Shown here one piece after another: positions 44,257-53,809 of a stretch of DNA of 64,000 nucleotides. The stretch's first letter is position 1; each line of letters opens with the position of its first letter. The notes under the pieces were generated by a model. That model did no database searches. It saw nothing but the letters and a program-made list of their open reading frames with translations, and had not been told where the DNA came from. This DNA is from Mesorhizobium sp. B2-4-15. GTDB taxonomy: Bacteria; Pseudomonadota; Alphaproteobacteria; Rhizobiales; Rhizobiaceae. The translations under genes were made by a program, and so were the position numbers. Where the stretch lies: NCBI RefSeq assembly GCF_006658505.1, contig NZ_VFUZ01000008.1, forward strand, positions 176,129 through 240,128. Reading direction: 5' to 3'.

Positions 44257-44371
44257 GGGCTTGCCCATTTAGACAGCCCGGAGGGTGTCGTGAGGGAGCG
44301 AACCTGAGAGCGACCGTTGCCGTCAGCGAGCAGACTTGCGAGCGATCATGACGGATAATATGGGCAAGCCC
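44257..44371. repeat. 12-bp inverted repeat spanning the right junction
   Basis: GGGCTTGCCCAT at 44257-44268 (element side) is the reverse complement of ATGGGCAAGCCC at 44360-44371 (chromosome side). GCAGC/GCTGC lie outside in both. The attachment core lies between the arms. Confidence 0.65.
44345..44356. repeat. Right attachment-site core of the integrated element
   Basis: Second copy of ATCATGACGGAT, identical to 36165-36176. On the minus strand it encodes IRHD in the same frame as in the interrupted EAL gene. Confidence 0.75.
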
Positions 44372-44434
44372 GATGCTGCGCGACAAGGGTTCCTCGCTCC
44401 GCGAACTGGCGGAATTGGATTGCGATCCTGCCAT
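44345..44434 (-). pseudogene. Stranded original 5' end of the interrupted EAL gene
   Basis: ATG 44434 has GAGG five bases upstream and begins MAGSQSNSASSRSEEPLSRS followed by IGLAHIIRHD up to the core. The frame joins exactly to the body of the EAL gene at 36176 if the element is removed. Beyond the core the frame reads element sequence and stops at 44207. The native promoter and start are thus separated from the gene by 8.2 kb. Confidence 0.7.
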
Positions 44435-44485
44435 GCAAGCCTCTACCTTGTATTAATGAACTCTCAGTTGATCACGCCTCATTGA

Positions 44486-45802
<1,317 letters not shown>

Positions 45803-45844
45803 TCAGATAGGCCCGAGGAGGCGGCCGCCGTCCACGGTCAGGAC
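45803..45844 (-). pseudogene. C-terminal scrap of an SDR gene
   Basis: Between the aatA stop and the cupin stop, the minus strand reads VLTVDGGRLLGPI and stop, the standard end of short-chain dehydrogenases (…VLTVDGG). It directly follows the cupin stop codon. A deletion appears to have removed the rest of an SDR gene that once followed the cupin gene. Confidence 0.5.
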
Positions 45845-46240
45845 TCAGCTGCCATACTGCTCGCCGGAAACCGTTTCCAGCCAGTCGACATGGACGCCAT
45901 CGAGTGCCTCCTGCATGGCGATATGCGTCATCGCGGTTTTCCGCCCGGCACCATGCCAGTGCTTCTCGCCCGGGGCGAACGAGATGGTATCGCCGGCCCT
46001 GATCTCCTGGACCGGGCCGCCCCATACCTGGGCAAGCCCGGCGCCCGAGGTGACATAGAGCGTCTGGCCGAACGGATGCGTGTGCCAGTGGGTGCGTGCG
46101 CCCGGCTCGAAGGCGACCAGCGTGGCCCTGAGCCGCGCCGGCGCCTCCGTCTCGACGATCGGCGTCTGCAGCACCCGGCCGGTGAAATACTTTTCCGGCG
46201 CGATAATGGTCGGCACGCTGCCGCAAGCAATGATCTTCAT
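45845..46240 (-). CDS. Single-domain cupin protein
   Basis: The 131-residue protein has both cupin motifs: GARTHWHTHPFGQTLYVTSG (two His and a later Glu/Gln as metal ligands) and GDTISFAPGEKHWHGA. It resembles the small cupins linked to (R)-hydroxynitrile lyase-like or carboxymuconolactone-related proteins. The metal-dependent activity is not assigned. ATG 46240 follows AGGATC. The neighbouring SDR scrap suggests that an SDR partner was lost. Confidence 0.85.
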   Translation of the reverse strand: MKIIACGSVPTIIAPEKYFTGRVLQTPIVETEAPARLRATLVAFEPGARTHWHTHPFGQTLYVTSGAGLAQVWGGPVQEIRAGDTISFAPGEKHWHGAGRKTAMTHIAMQEALDGVHVDWLETVSGEQYGS

Positions 46241-46482
46241 CGTCTGATCCTGAAACTGGGGTGAGCCACTGGTGGCAAACACCGCGGCTCATCGAGCAAC
46301 CGTATTGTCGGTCGATATCACCCAGGACGCAACCCGCGGTTTCGCCTGCCTGACCAAGATCGGTTTCTTCTCCTTAACCATGAACCTTCTCCGCATGGTG
46401 CAGCGCGGTGAAATGACGGGGAATTCAATGTCTTCTTAACGGCTGCGCACTAGCCGTGAGCCAGCTTCGCGGGGGCTGGCGG

Positions 46483-48012
46483 ATGAGCATACTGGCAACG
46501 ATCAAAAACCACAGCGGCCGGATCTACCGCGGCGTCCAGGCGCTGCTTGTGCTCAGCATCGGCGCGGCGGCACTTGGCGCTTTCGACAATTCGCGAAACC
46601 TGCCGTCGAGCAGCGCCTTCGCCGTCTCGATCCTGGCCACGAGCGTCGCCTTGCTGGCGCTGATGTACATGCGCAGCAGCATCGTCCATCGCTTGCGGTC
46701 GGCTGAGGCGGCCGAGGCGGAGAAGCACTATTTCCTGACCAGGGACGCGATGACCGGGGCGATGACAAGGCGCTATTTCCTCGAAGCGCTGCGCGACAGC
46801 CTGGGCACCATGCGCGATCGGCGCGAGGCGACCTTGCTTTTGATCGACCTTGACCATTTCAAGCAGTTGAACGACACGTTCGGGCATCAGTTCGGCGACC
46901 GTACCCTGATGTATCTGGTCAAGACAGCGGAGCGCATCTTTGCCGGCAGCATGGTCGGGCGCCTGGGCGGCGACGAATTCGGCGTCATCATCCCGCACGC
47001 AGACCTCAACGCCATCAACAAGGATGTCAGGCAATTGCTGGATGCCATGCGGGCCGGCAAATCGCATGAAGGCAAGATCATTCCACTCTCCATTTCGCTC
47101 GGCGTGGCGCTGGCGCCCGCCCATGCCTCGAACACGACGGAACTGATGCTGGTTGCCGACCTGGCGCTCTATGAAAGCAAGGCGGCCGGCCGAGGCCGCG
47201 TCACCGTGTTCGACGAGGAGATGCTATCCGACAAGCGCTACCGCCGTCTGATCGAACGGGAATTGCGCGCCGCAGTCTATCTCGGCGAACTCGAACTGCA
47301 CTACCAGCCGATCGTCAATCCGGACGGTTCCACCCATGCGTTTGAAGGGTTGATCCGCTGGCGTCACCCGGTACGCGGCCTGATCTCGCCGGCCGAGTTC
47401 ATTCCGATCGCCGAACGCTCGACCTTGATCGACATGCTCGGCGAATGGGTGTTCAAGCGGGCTTGCGCCGATGTCGACCATTTCCAGGGGCGCCGCATCT
47501 CGATCAACGTTTCCGGCGAACAGCTCAAGCGCGACGAGATCGTCACCATGTGCGACCGCGTGCTGAAGGAAACCGGCCGTCAGGCGGCGCAATTCATCAT
47601 CGAGATCACCGAGACGGTGGCGACCGCGGCCACGCCCGAGATCCTGCGTCGACTCGAGGCATTGGGTGGCCTTGGCTTCCACATAGCGCTCGATGATTTC
47701 GGCACCGGCCATTGCGGCTTCAACTATTTGAAAACCTTGCCTATCGACATCATCAAGATCGATCGCTCCTACATACGCAGCCTCGCCCATGACCAGGTGG
47801 CGCAGATCTTCGTCTCCGCGCTGGGGCAGATTGCGCGCATCCAGGACGTCACCATCGTGGCGGAAGGCGTGGAGACCGCGGAAGAATTCGCGCTGGCCAA
47901 GGCGGCCGGCTGCAACCGCTTCCAGGGCTATCATTTCGGCCGGCCGGCGCCGCGCGACAAGCTTGCTCCCGTTCGCACCGTCAATGCCGCTCCCCTGGCG
48001 CTGAGCGCCTGA
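46483..48012 (+). CDS. Membrane GGDEF-EAL bifunctional c-di-GMP protein
   Basis: The 509-residue protein has two N-terminal membrane helices (about 15-35 and 43-65). The GGDEF domain has an intact active site (RLGGDEFG, 162-166) and a DxLT-like RDAMTGAMTRR. The EAL domain uses EGL at 288-290 instead of EAL and keeps NVSGEQL, EITETVA, DDFGTGHCG, KIDRSYI and EGVET. It may make, break or sense c-di-GMP. ATG 46483 follows GGGGGCT; a GTG nine codons upstream is possible. It is monocistronic. Confidence 0.9.
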   Translation: MSILATIKNHSGRIYRGVQALLVLSIGAAALGAFDNSRNLPSSSAFAVSILATSVALLALMYMRSSIVHRLRSAEAAEAEKHYFLTRDAMTGAMTRRYFLEALRDSLGTMRDRREATLLLIDLDHFKQLNDTFGHQFGDRTLMYLVKTAERIFAGSMVGRLGGDEFGVIIPHADLNAINKDVRQLLDAMRAGKSHEGKIIPLSISLGVALAPAHASNTTELMLVADLALYESKAAGRGRVTVFDEEMLSDKRYRRLIERELRAAVYLGELELHYQPIVNPDGSTHAFEGLIRWRHPVRGLISPAEFIPIAERSTLIDMLGEWVFKRACADVDHFQGRRISINVSGEQLKRDEIVTMCDRVLKETGRQAAQFIIEITETVATAATPEILRRLEALGGLGFHIALDDFGTGHCGFNYLKTLPIDIIKIDRSYIRSLAHDQVAQIFVSALGQIARIQDVTIVAEGVETAEEFALAKAAGCNRFQGYHFGRPAPRDKLAPVRTVNAAPLALSA

Positions 48013-48208
48013 CGCCGCACGGCATCGGCTTCCTATTTTCCTTGCCCTGCCGGCAAACAAGTGGGACGATGCTTTTGGGCAGGTGGCGCTTGAAAAGAAC
48101 CCCGCCCGCGACGGTCGAACAGGCCGGCCGCCGCTCGGGACCGATTGACCAAGCCTGAACCATGAATGCCAGTCGGTCCTACGGGAAACGCCTGAGTGGA
48201 GGTCAGTC

Positions 48209-50260
48209 ATGGGTAATCGCGCCGGAGGACGACGCACGGGACCGAAATGCATTGCCATAGTCGGTCCCTTCGCAAGCGGTAAGACGACACTTCTAGAAGC
48301 CATATTGGCCCGCACGGGCGCTATCCCCCGCCAGAACCCGGTTTCCTCGGGCAGCACCGTTTCAGACCATTCGCCAGAGGCACGCGCCCACGCTATGAGC
48401 GTCGAGGCGACAATCGCCACCACCGAATTCATGGGCGAGCAGTTCACCTTCGTCGATTGTCCCGGCTCGATCGAATTTTCCTTCGAGGCCGAGCCGGTGC
48501 TGGCCGCCTGCGACATAGCAGTGGTCGTGGCCGAGGCCGATGAGAAGAAGATCCCCGCATTGCAGCTCATCATGCGCAAGCTCGACGACCTCGGCGTACC
48601 GCGCATCCTGTTCCTCAACAAGGTCGACAAGGCGGTAGCGGGCGTGCGTGACACGCTGAAGATGCTGCAGCCGGCAAGCTCGGTGCCGCTCCTGCTGCGC
48701 CAGATTCCGTTGCGCAAGGACGGCGTCGTCATCGGCTCGATCGATCTGGCGCTGGAGCGCGCCTACATCTACCGCGAATATGCCGAAAGCGAAGTGGCTC
48801 AGATACCGGGCGACGACAAGGCGCGCGAGCTGGAGGCACGCTTCTCCATGCTGGAGACGCTGGCCGACCATGACGATGAGCTGATGGAACAGCTACTCGA
48901 AGAGATCGAGCCGCCGAAGGACGCGGTCTTCGACGACCTGACCGCCGATCTTCGCGACGGCGTGGTGACGCCGGTGCTGATCGGCACCGCCGAGAAAGGC
49001 AACGGCGTGCTGCGCCTCCTGAAGGCGATCCGCCACGACGCGCCCGACATCGAGGCGACCCGCAAGCGGCTCGGTGCCCCGGATGGCAACGCCACACTGG
49101 CCCAGGTGATGAAGACCATCCACACGCCGCATGGCGGCAAATTGTCGGTGTCTCGCATCCTGTCAGGTCAGGTCGCCGACGGCCTGGAACTCTGGCTGCC
49201 AGGCGGCGGCACCGCCAAGGTCTCCGGCATCTACAAGATGCTGGGCAAGGACCAGGTCAAGCTCACCGCCGCCAAGGCTGGCGATACCGTGGCGCTCGGC
49301 AAGCTGGACGACGTCAAGACCGGCCAGACGTTGACCTCGGCCAAGGGCGGCACCAAACAGCTGTTCGATGTTGAGCCGCCGCAGCCGGTCTTTGCCTTCG
49401 CGCTACGCCCCAAGGAACGCAAGGATGAGGTGAAGATGTCGGCCGCCATCCAGCGGCTGGCCGAGGAGGACCCTTCGCTCAGCCTCCGTCACAACCAGGA
49501 CTCGGCTGAAACGGTGCTGTCCGGCCATGGCGAGATGCACCTGCGCGTCGTGCGCGAGCGGCTGGAGGGCAAGAACCAGATTCCGGTCGAAGGCCATGCG
49601 CCGGCCGTGCCCTATCGCGAGACGATCCGCAAATCGGCGCAACAGCGCGGCCGCCACAAGAAGCAGTCCGGCGGCCATGGTCAGTTCGGCGATGTGGTGA
49701 TCGAGATCAAGCCGCTGCCGCGCGGTTCCGGCTTCCAGTTCACTGACACCATCACCGGTGGCGTCGTGCCGAAGACCTATATCCAGTCGGTGGAGACGGG
49801 CATACGCGACTATCTGAAATCCGGCCCGCTCGGCTTCCCCGTCGTCGACATCGCCGTCAATCTGTCGGACGGCTCCTACCACGCAGTCGATTCTTCCGAC
49901 ATGGCCTTCCAGATGGCAGCGAGGCTGGCGATGAAGGAAGGCATGGCCGCCTGCTCGCCGGTGCTTCTGGAGCCGGTGATGAAAGTGGAGATCGTCACGC
50001 CGTCGGACGCCACTTCCAAGATCATCGCGCTGATCCCGCAGCGGCGTGGCCAGATCCTCGGCTATGACGCGCGGCCCGACTGGCCTGGCTGGGACGTCGT
50101 CGAGGCGACCATGCCGCAGGCCGAGATCGGCGACCTGATCATCGAGTTGCGTTCGGCGACCTCGGGCGTGGCCAGCTATCACGCCGCCTTCGACCACATG
50201 GCCGAACTCACCGGCCGCCTCGCCGACGAAGCGATGAACACCAACGGCAAGGCTGCCTGA
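48209..50260 (+). CDS. Elongation factor G-like GTPase (EF-G2 type)
   Basis: The 683-residue protein has the EF-G domain order: a G domain with GPFASGKTT (19-27), DCPG and NKVD, then domain II, and domains III-V with a C-terminal fold ending ...GVASYHAAFDHMAELTG. It lacks the usual N-terminal segment before GPFASGKTT and is divergent in the switch regions, as in the second EF-G copy of alphaproteobacteria. It is not flanked by rps/tuf genes, so it is not the main translation factor. A recycling or stress role is inferred. Confidence 0.87.
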   Translation: MGNRAGGRRTGPKCIAIVGPFASGKTTLLEAILARTGAIPRQNPVSSGSTVSDHSPEARAHAMSVEATIATTEFMGEQFTFVDCPGSIEFSFEAEPVLAACDIAVVVAEADEKKIPALQLIMRKLDDLGVPRILFLNKVDKAVAGVRDTLKMLQPASSVPLLLRQIPLRKDGVVIGSIDLALERAYIYREYAESEVAQIPGDDKARELEARFSMLETLADHDDELMEQLLEEIEPPKDAVFDDLTADLRDGVVTPVLIGTAEKGNGVLRLLKAIRHDAPDIEATRKRLGAPDGNATLAQVMKTIHTPHGGKLSVSRILSGQVADGLELWLPGGGTAKVSGIYKMLGKDQVKLTAAKAGDTVALGKLDDVKTGQTLTSAKGGTKQLFDVEPPQPVFAFALRPKERKDEVKMSAAIQRLAEEDPSLSLRHNQDSAETVLSGHGEMHLRVVRERLEGKNQIPVEGHAPAVPYRETIRKSAQQRGRHKKQSGGHGQFGDVVIEIKPLPRGSGFQFTDTITGGVVPKTYIQSVETGIRDYLKSGPLGFPVVDIAVNLSDGSYHAVDSSDMAFQMAARLAMKEGMAACSPVLLEPVMKVEIVTPSDATSKIIALIPQRRGQILGYDARPDWPGWDVVEATMPQAEIGDLIIELRSATSGVASYHAAFDHMAELTGRLADEAMNTNGKAA

Positions 50261-50686
50261 TTCTCATCCAATGCATGTCGCCCAAAAATGCCCAGCGGTT
50301 TGGGCGACATGCATGGAACACCTCAAGCGCGTCGCTCTGATGCGCGACGCTTTTGGCGCAGCATCCGTTCTGTTCGGGGGGATAAAACCAAAAACGACGC
50401 CCGGGGACCGGACGCCGTTTTGTTTGCGGACCGTTTTCTTGGGAGGAGAAACGGCAGGTCCGCCGCATGTGCAATTGCCGAATCTTCGGCGGAAAAGGTT
50501 CGGACGCGGTAGCCGCCTGAGCCCGGCCGTCCGAGTGATGCCCCCATCTCTCGTCCGAACCACACCGCGTCCTATCATCTACTTAGCAGGTCGAGGGTGG
50601 CCTTGTCATGTTACCAGAGGTTACATGACACTGTTACGTGGCAGTTCCGGTGAACTTTTCCGCCACCATGGTGGCGTCCGGGCAAC
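50261..50686. other. Gene-free stretch with palindromes
   Basis: No gene is supported. It includes the 16-bp-arm palindrome at 50271-50314 and a short perfect palindrome CGCCACCATGGTGGCG at 50661-50676, next to the sRNA terminator. Confidence 0.5.
50271..50314. repeat. Rhizobial ATGCATGTCGCCCAAA palindrome
   Basis: ATGCATGTCGCCCAAA (50271-50286) and TTTGGGCGACATGCAT (50299-50314) are perfect reverse complements with a 12-base loop. From recall, this motif is a frequent intergenic element in Mesorhizobium and related genomes. It lies 10 bases after the EF-G-like stop and may terminate it. Confidence 0.75.
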
Positions 50687-50800
50687 AAAAAAGCCGGATC
50701 AATGAAGATCCGGCTGAGTTTGATTGGAAGTGCCTGTTAAGGCTAACCTCCAGAGGGGAACACTCGAGGGCGCTAATGGGAGGAGAACGCGCCCAGGAGA
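50687..50800 (-). ncRNA. abcR: AbcR (alpha-r15)-type trans-acting small RNA
   Basis: On the minus strand a promoter-like CTTGTT (about 50832-50837) and CATATA (50808-50813) precede a transcript of about 115 bases. A hairpin GGGCGC...GCGCCC (50768-50773 with 50789-50794) displays CUCCUCCC in its loop, an anti-Shine-Dalgarno sequence. A UUCCCCUCUGGAGG region follows, and the RNA ends in a terminator stem AGCCGGATC/GATCCGGCT with six U. AbcR RNAs of Sinorhizobium and Agrobacterium sit beside the lsrB-type LysR gene and repress amino-acid and sugar ABC transporter mRNAs. The same neighbour is present here. The family assignment is recall plus synteny, not a covariance search. Confidence 0.72.
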
Positions 50801-51064
50801 TGATCTATATATGTGCCCACCATGCCCAAGAAACAAGCATCTATTTTGCAACACACGCATGCAAAAAGACACAGGCTGTGGTCTAACCCATTCCTGACGC
50901 CAATAGGACCAGCAGAATCGTCAAAATGGAGCACACAACGGGGCAATTGCCGTCTTGAGAACGTCAATTCCGGACGACTTTGCTCGCAAATGCCGAAAAA
51001 CACCTGATGAGCTGAAATCAGGCAGTAGTCGTTTAATTCTGAGGCAATCAAGCGCGGGCATCCA

Positions 51065-51565
51065 ATGCGTCCGTTTTCGGCGATCGCCGGCAGCGGCATC
51101 TTCCTGATTGCGGCACCCGGCGTGGTCGCCGGACTTATTCCCTGGCTGCTCAGCGATCGCTGGGCCTGCCATTGTCCGCCGTCCCAGGCTTTCTCCCTGC
51201 CGGCGGCGTTCTCATCGTTGCGGCGGCCGGCGTGCTGCTGCATGCCTTCGCCCGCTTCGCACTGGAGGGGCTGGGCACACCCGCCCCTGTCGCGCCCACC
51301 GAGAGGCTGGTGATCGGCGGGCATCTACCGCCATGTCCGCAACCCGATGTATGTCGCGGTGCTGTCGATCATCCTTGGCCAGGCATTGCTGTTCTCGAGC
51401 TGGACGCTTCTCGCCTACGGCGTTGTCGCGGGCGCGGCCATGATCATCTTCGTCAAGCTCTATGAGGAGCCGACACTCGCCAGCCGCTATGGCGCCGAAT
51501 ACGCAACCTACCGCCGCAATGTGCCGGGCTGGCTGCCGAGGCTGACGCCCTGGCGGGGTGGATAG
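51065..51565 (+). pseudogene. Frameshifted isoprenylcysteine methyltransferase-family membrane protein
   Basis: Three frames combine into one protein: from ATG 51065 RPFSAIAGSGIFLIAAPGVV ending SDRW, then (from about 51166) LPLSAVPGFLPAGGVLIVAA ... GTPAPVAPTERLVIGG, then from about 51330 IYRHVRNPMYVAVLSIILGQ ... YATYRRNVPGWLPRL. The joins are at about 51163 and 51325. The intact family has about 160 residues with the NP.Y...RRVP.W end. Two frameshifts make it non-functional unless the sequence has errors. Confidence 0.82.
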
Positions 51566-51593
51566 ACCACCGCCGCCAGCGCTGCCCCGTGGG

Positions 51594-52490
51594 CTAATAG
51601 GACCAGCTGCGCGCCTTTGCGATGACGAAATCGCGGAAGACATGCAGCTTCGCCTGGTTCTTCATCGCGTCGGGATAGGCGAAATATGTGTCGAAGGACG
51701 GCACTTCGGTTTCCGGCAAGAGCTGCACCAGGCCTGAGTCCTTGGAAATCACATAGTCGGGCAGCATGGCGATGCCGGCGCCGCCCTGCACGGCGCGCTT
51801 GATCGACAGGATATCGTTGATCTGCAGCGTCGGCACCCGTTGGCCGCCTTCGAAATCGCCGACCGTCTCCAGCCAGTTCAGCTCCGACAGATGCGAGGGC
51901 ACCGGCACGCCGAAGGTGACGATGCGATGGCTCTTCAACTCGGCGACCGAAGCCGGCTTGCCGTACTTGGCGACATAGGATGGGGCCGCGTAGAGGTGGA
52001 AATGCACGGTGAACAGGCGGCGCTGGATCAGGTCCGGCTGCTGCGGCTGGCGCAGGCGGATGGCGCAGTCGGCCTGGCGCATGGTGAGGTCGAGTTCCTC
52101 GTTGGCGAGGATCAGCTGCAGGCTGATCTCGGGATAGAGTTCGATGAACTCCTGCACACGTTCGGTCAGCCAGCCGGCACCCAGACCCACCGTCGTCGTC
52201 ACCCTGAGCACCCCGGAAGGCCGGTCCTTGGTCTCGGTCAGACGCGACTTGATGGTCTCGAGCTTCATCAGCACGTCATGCGCCGTGCGGAACAGCATTT
52301 CGCCCTGCTCGGTCAGCACCAGGCCGCGGGCATGGCGGTTGAACAGCGGCACGCCGACATCATGCTCGAGCGCGCTGACCTGCCGCGAGATTGCCGATTG
52401 TGAAAGGTGCAGTGTCTCGGCCGCGTGCGTAAACGACCCCGCTTCCGCCGCAGCGTGAAACACGCGTAGCTTGTCCCAGTCCAACGCCAT
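51594..52490 (-). CDS. lsrB: LysR-family regulator LsrB/VtlR
   Basis: The 298-residue regulator has the N-terminal winged helix (WDKLRVFHAAAEAGSFTHAA, ETLHLSQSAISRQVSALE) and the effector domain. The next gene is trxB and the region downstream carries the AbcR-like RNA, exactly the neighbourhood of lsrB in Sinorhizobium and of VtlR in Brucella. Those proteins control oxidative-stress, LPS and host-interaction genes and activate abcR transcription. The N-terminus MALDWDKLRVFHAAAEAG is highly typical. It reads in the same direction as trxB, 89 bases away. Confidence 0.88.
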   Translation of the reverse strand: MALDWDKLRVFHAAAEAGSFTHAAETLHLSQSAISRQVSALEHDVGVPLFNRHARGLVLTEQGEMLFRTAHDVLMKLETIKSRLTETKDRPSGVLRVTTTVGLGAGWLTERVQEFIELYPEISLQLILANEELDLTMRQADCAIRLRQPQQPDLIQRRLFTVHFHLYAAPSYVAKYGKPASVAELKSHRIVTFGVPVPSHLSELNWLETVGDFEGGQRVPTLQINDILSIKRAVQGGAGIAMLPDYVISKDSGLVQLLPETEVPSFDTYFAYPDAMKNQAKLHVFRDFVIAKARSWSY

Positions 52491-52579
52491 GATACCCCTC
52501 GTTCTGCTTGGCGTCTGAATGAAAAATCAGGCTTTTACACGGCGTTTCTAAGCTGATTTTTTAACAATTTTACAAACGC

Positions 52580-53554
52580 CTATTCCGCCGCCTCGCGATG
52601 CACCTCGATGCCCGCCAGATACTTCTCCGCCTCCAGCGCGGCCATGCAGCCGAGGCCCGCCGCCGTCACCGCCTGGCGGTAGACATCGTCGGTCACGTCG
52701 CCCGCCGCGAACACGCCGGGCACGTCGGTGCGGGTCGAATTCGGCGCCGTCCACAGATAGCCGTTCGGCTTCTGCTTCAGCTTGCCGACGAACAGCTCGA
52801 CCGCCGGCGCGTGGCCGATCGCCACGAACACGCCATCGACCTTAAGGTGCGTTTCGGCACCGGTCACCGCATGCTTGAGCTTGAGCCCTTCGACGGAAGG
52901 CGGCAGCGGCGCCTTGCCGGGGCGCCCGGTGATCTCGTCGACGATCGTGTCCCAGATGACGCGGACATTGTCCTTCTGCAGCAGCCGCTCGCGCAGGATG
53001 CGCTCGGCGCGGAAGTCCGAGCGCCTGTGGATGACCGTCACGCTCTTGGCGAGGTTCGACAAATAGAGCGCCTCTTCCACCGCTGAATTGCCGCCGCCGA
53101 CCACGGCGACATCCTTGCCGCGATAGAAGAAGCCGTCGCAAGTGGCGCAGGCCGAGACGCCGAAACCCATGAAGTCCTGTTCGGTCGGAATGCCCAGCCA
53201 CTTGGCTTGCGCGCCGGTGGCGATGATCAGCGCGTCAGCGGTGTAGGTCGTGCCGGAATCGCCCTTGGCGCGGAACGGCCGTACGTTGAGGTCGACCTCG
53301 GTGATGATGTCGTTGATGATGTCGGTGCCGACATGCTCGGCCTGCTTGAGCATCTGCTCCATCAGCCATGGCCCCTGGATCGGGTCGGCGAAGCCGGGAT
53401 AGTTCTCGACATCGGTGGTGATCATCAGCTGACCGCCCTGCTGCAGGCCGGCGACCAGCATCGGCTTCAGCATGGCACGTGCGGCATAGACCGCCGCCGT
53501 ATAGCCGGCCGGGCCGGAACCGATGATGAGAACAGGCGCGTGCTTGGTGGTCAT
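52580..53554 (-). CDS. trxB: Thioredoxin reductase
   Basis: The 324-residue flavoenzyme reduces thioredoxin with NADPH. It shows the FAD motif GSGPAGYTAAVYAARA, the redox pair in CATC at 136-139 (ACATCDGFFYRGKDVAVVGG), the NADPH motif GGGNSAVEEALYL, and the second FAD motif GVFAAGDVTDDVYRQAVTAAG. ATG 53554 is the standard start; a 16-codon in-frame extension is rejected. It is transcribed ahead of lsrB and divergent from the Lrp-family gene. Confidence 0.96.
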   Translation of the reverse strand: MTTKHAPVLIIGSGPAGYTAAVYAARAMLKPMLVAGLQQGGQLMITTDVENYPGFADPIQGPWLMEQMLKQAEHVGTDIINDIITEVDLNVRPFRAKGDSGTTYTADALIIATGAQAKWLGIPTEQDFMGFGVSACATCDGFFYRGKDVAVVGGGNSAVEEALYLSNLAKSVTVIHRRSDFRAERILRERLLQKDNVRVIWDTIVDEITGRPGKAPLPPSVEGLKLKHAVTGAETHLKVDGVFVAIGHAPAVELFVGKLKQKPNGYLWTAPNSTRTDVPGVFAAGDVTDDVYRQAVTAAGLGCMAALEAEKYLAGIEVHREAAE

Positions 53555-53809
53555 TTGAAGCCTCTGCGGGGCAGACAGGGAATGTGCCTTGGGAAATGGC
53601 ATGGAATGTCGCGCCTAATGTAAGGGTTGCCAACCATGCCAGCAAGACGAACGGGCCGTCGTCCCCGGAAAGCTTCGGCCCGTGGGGTTATTCGCGCGAC
53701 GGTCGCATTCGTTACCGCTCAAAAATCGCGTTGACGAGGGCTGGCGCCAACACAAAAGTCGTTTAATTACAAAATTGTGAAAGATTCTTGCGCCGAGCTG
53801 AGACAGCCC

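Larger units (their letters stand above)
43564..44344. other. Gene-free right end of the element, repeat-rich
   Basis: No supported gene. It holds an inverted repeat (43626-43673), four tandem 14-mers (43782-43837), then AT-rich sequence. Near the end, GAGCGA-type motifs recur (GAGCGAACCTGAGAGCGACC...GAGCAGACTTGCGAGCGA, 44295-44345) and could be integrase arm sites. It could be an origin of replication or a control region. Confidence 0.5.
36165..44356. mobile_element. Integrated element of about 8.2 kb in an EAL gene
   Basis: Bounds are the 12-bp direct repeats. The content has lower GC and shorter intergenic style than the flanks. It includes a tyrosine recombinase at one end, a RelA/SpoT-domain gene with a small partner, a folded non-coding region, a strong promoter, and an operon of seven genes ending in a P-loop ATPase. 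A repeat-rich gene-free end follows. No capsid, portal, relaxase or conjugation gene is visible, so it is a satellite-like or minimal genomic-island element rather than a complete prophage or conjugative element. Confidence 0.8.

Noticed and set aside
36165..44356. Complete prophage or conjugative element
   Set aside because: No capsid, terminase, tail, relaxase or type IV secretion gene is present in the 8.2 kb.
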